A stretch of DNA of 64,000 nt, taken from contig NZ_CP048632.1 of the NCBI RefSeq assembly GCF_010669145.1, positions 1,054,001 to 1,118,000 of the forward strand, read 5' to 3'. The notes under the pieces were generated by a model. It did not search any database and had not been told where the DNA came from. It saw only the letters and a program-made list of their open reading frames with translations. The translations under genes were made by a program, and so were the position numbers. The stretch is from Rhizobium oryzihabitans. Lineage in GTDB: Bacteria; Pseudomonadota; Alphaproteobacteria; Rhizobiales; Rhizobiaceae. Below are positions 63,311 to 64,000 of this stretch, piece after piece. Every line of letters begins with the position of its first letter. Within the stretch, counting starts at the first letter, position 1.

Positions 63311-64000
63311 CTACGGCTTGGGAAGGGGAAACACCATCGAAACGGTCAATCCCGGGCAGGCCGCATTCGAGGCGTCCGTGTCTGAAAGCACGAGCGATCC
63401 GCCATGCAGTTCCATCACGGCCTCCACCAGAGACAGGCCAAGCCCCGTGCCGGGTTTGGAGCGGCTTTCGTCCAGCCGCACGAAGCGTTTCAGCACCTCG
63501 CCGCGTTTATCGGCGGGGATGCCGGGGCCATGGTCCGCAACGGAAAGCACGATGGCTTCCGGTTCCGTCACAAGGCGGACGACGAGTTTCTTGTCACCTT
63601 CGCCCTCACAGGCATATTTCATGGCATTGTCGATGAGGTTTGACAGCGCCTGTCCAATCAGTTCGCGATTGCCCTTTACGGACAGGCCAGGCTCGATTTC
63701 GGCCTCAAGCACAAGCCCGGCATCCTCGGCCACCGGCTCGTAAAGCTCGGCGCTGTCGGCGGCGATTGCCGACATGTCCACATCGGTCATTTCGGCCGCT
63801 ATCGAGCCGGCCTCGACGCGGGAAATCATCAACAGCGCGTTGAAGGTGCGGATGAGCTGGTCGGATTCGGCAATGATGCCCTCAAGTGCGGCACGCCGTC
63901 TGGTTTCGTCATCGTCGTCAAGTGCTGCGGCCGCCTTGTTGCGCAGCCGCGTCAGCGGTGTCTTGAGATCATGGGCGATATTATCGGAGACCTGCCGCAA
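63311..64000 (-). CDS. Sensor histidine kinase, C-terminal part (cut by window edge)
   Basis: 229 residues at the C-terminus of a two-component kinase. The dimerisation and phosphoacceptor motif NIAHDLKTPLTRLRN is followed by LIDNAMKYACEGEGD (N box), VADHGPGIPADKRGEVLKRF (G1) and GTGLGLSLVEAVMELHGG (G2). The 5' part, probably with a HAMP and membrane helices, lies beyond the window. A response regulator is expected further upstream; from memory, rhizobia carry a degP-regulator-kinase cluster beside glnE. Confidence 0.85.
   Translation of the reverse strand: MRQVSDNIAHDLKTPLTRLRNKAAAALDDDDETRRRAALEGIIAESDQLIRTFNALLMISRVEAGSIAAEMTDVDMSAIAADSAELYEPVAEDAGLVLEAEIEPGLSVKGNRELIGQALSNLIDNAMKYACEGEGDKKLVVRLVTEPEAIVLSVADHGPGIPADKRGEVLKRFVRLDESRSKPGTGLGLSLVEAVMELHGGSLVLSDTDASNAACPGLTVSMVFPLPKP

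Noticed and set aside
1..64000. CRISPR arrays, prophage or insertion sequences
   Set aside because: I saw no regularly spaced direct repeats, integrase or transposase genes; the repeats found are short palindromic intergenic elements.

Overview
The window looks like a piece of the main chromosome of an Agrobacterium of the A. tumefaciens complex (Rhizobiaceae). The evidence is high-GC coding with long antisense shadow ORFs, the order rsh - DUF2062 - acpS - lepB - rnc - era - recO, RopA/Omp2-type porins, a globin-coupled chemoreceptor, a PleC-type kinase next to glnE, and many mosaic palindromic repeats. From memory, the order matches the A. fabrum C58 region around pleC and rsh read in reverse; this is not checked. 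No prophage, insertion sequence or CRISPR array is visible.

Layout. 1-3.1 kb: a repeat, a methyltransferase, an MFS transporter and recO. 3.2-4.5 kb: a lone receiver protein and a Crp/Fnr regulator. 4.6-11.8 kb: a minus-strand housekeeping block (era, rnc, lepB, acpS, DUF2062, a 48-aa DUF3563-like protein, rsh, rpoZ). 12.2-18.8 kb: NYN-domain protein, aerotaxis-type receptor, smpB, dapA and a lytic transglycosylase. 18.8-22.2 kb: two tandem porins with homogenised ends, then tRNA-Ser(GCT). 22.4-29.9 kb: a stress-type membrane protein behind an EcfG-like promoter, an RHH protein, a reductase-aldolase pair, PilZ, a HisC-like aminotransferase and several small secreted or membrane proteins. 30-41 kb: amn, vapBC, OsmC, an aminotransferase, a lipid kinase, an MFS exporter, mgtE with a switch-like leader, uppP, and a divergent HxlR/oxidoreductase pair. 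41.2-52.6 kb: pentapeptide protein, ETF-QO, HWE kinase, CDF transporter, SDR, diguanylate cyclase, Hsp70-like protein, a frameshifted uracil-DNA glycosylase and an EamA permease. 53-64 kb: pepN, pleC, a frameshifted glnE, MipA, a DCC protein and the end of a sensor kinase.

How it fits together. The housekeeping block covers stringent response (rsh, rpoZ), rRNA processing and ribosome assembly (rnc, era), export (lepB), acyl-carrier activation (acpS) and repair (recO). Envelope functions recur (porins, transglycosylase, uppP, MipA). Signalling genes (pleC, HWE kinase, diguanylate cyclase, PilZ, receiver, terminal kinase) are scattered. glnE and rsh link the region to nitrogen and nutrient control.

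Most interesting signals: (a) mutually exclusive hairpins over the mgtE ribosome binding site; (b) an 18-bp palindrome near 28.1 kb that recurs with one change upstream of ETF-QO at 44.3 kb; (c) a perfect TTAA-N7-TTAAC CtrA-type box before pleC; (d) a GGAAC-N16-CGTT promoter before the 113-aa membrane protein; (e) a family of mosaic repeats with exchangeable modules; (f) two single-base frameshifts, in glnE and the UDG gene, that may be sequencing errors.
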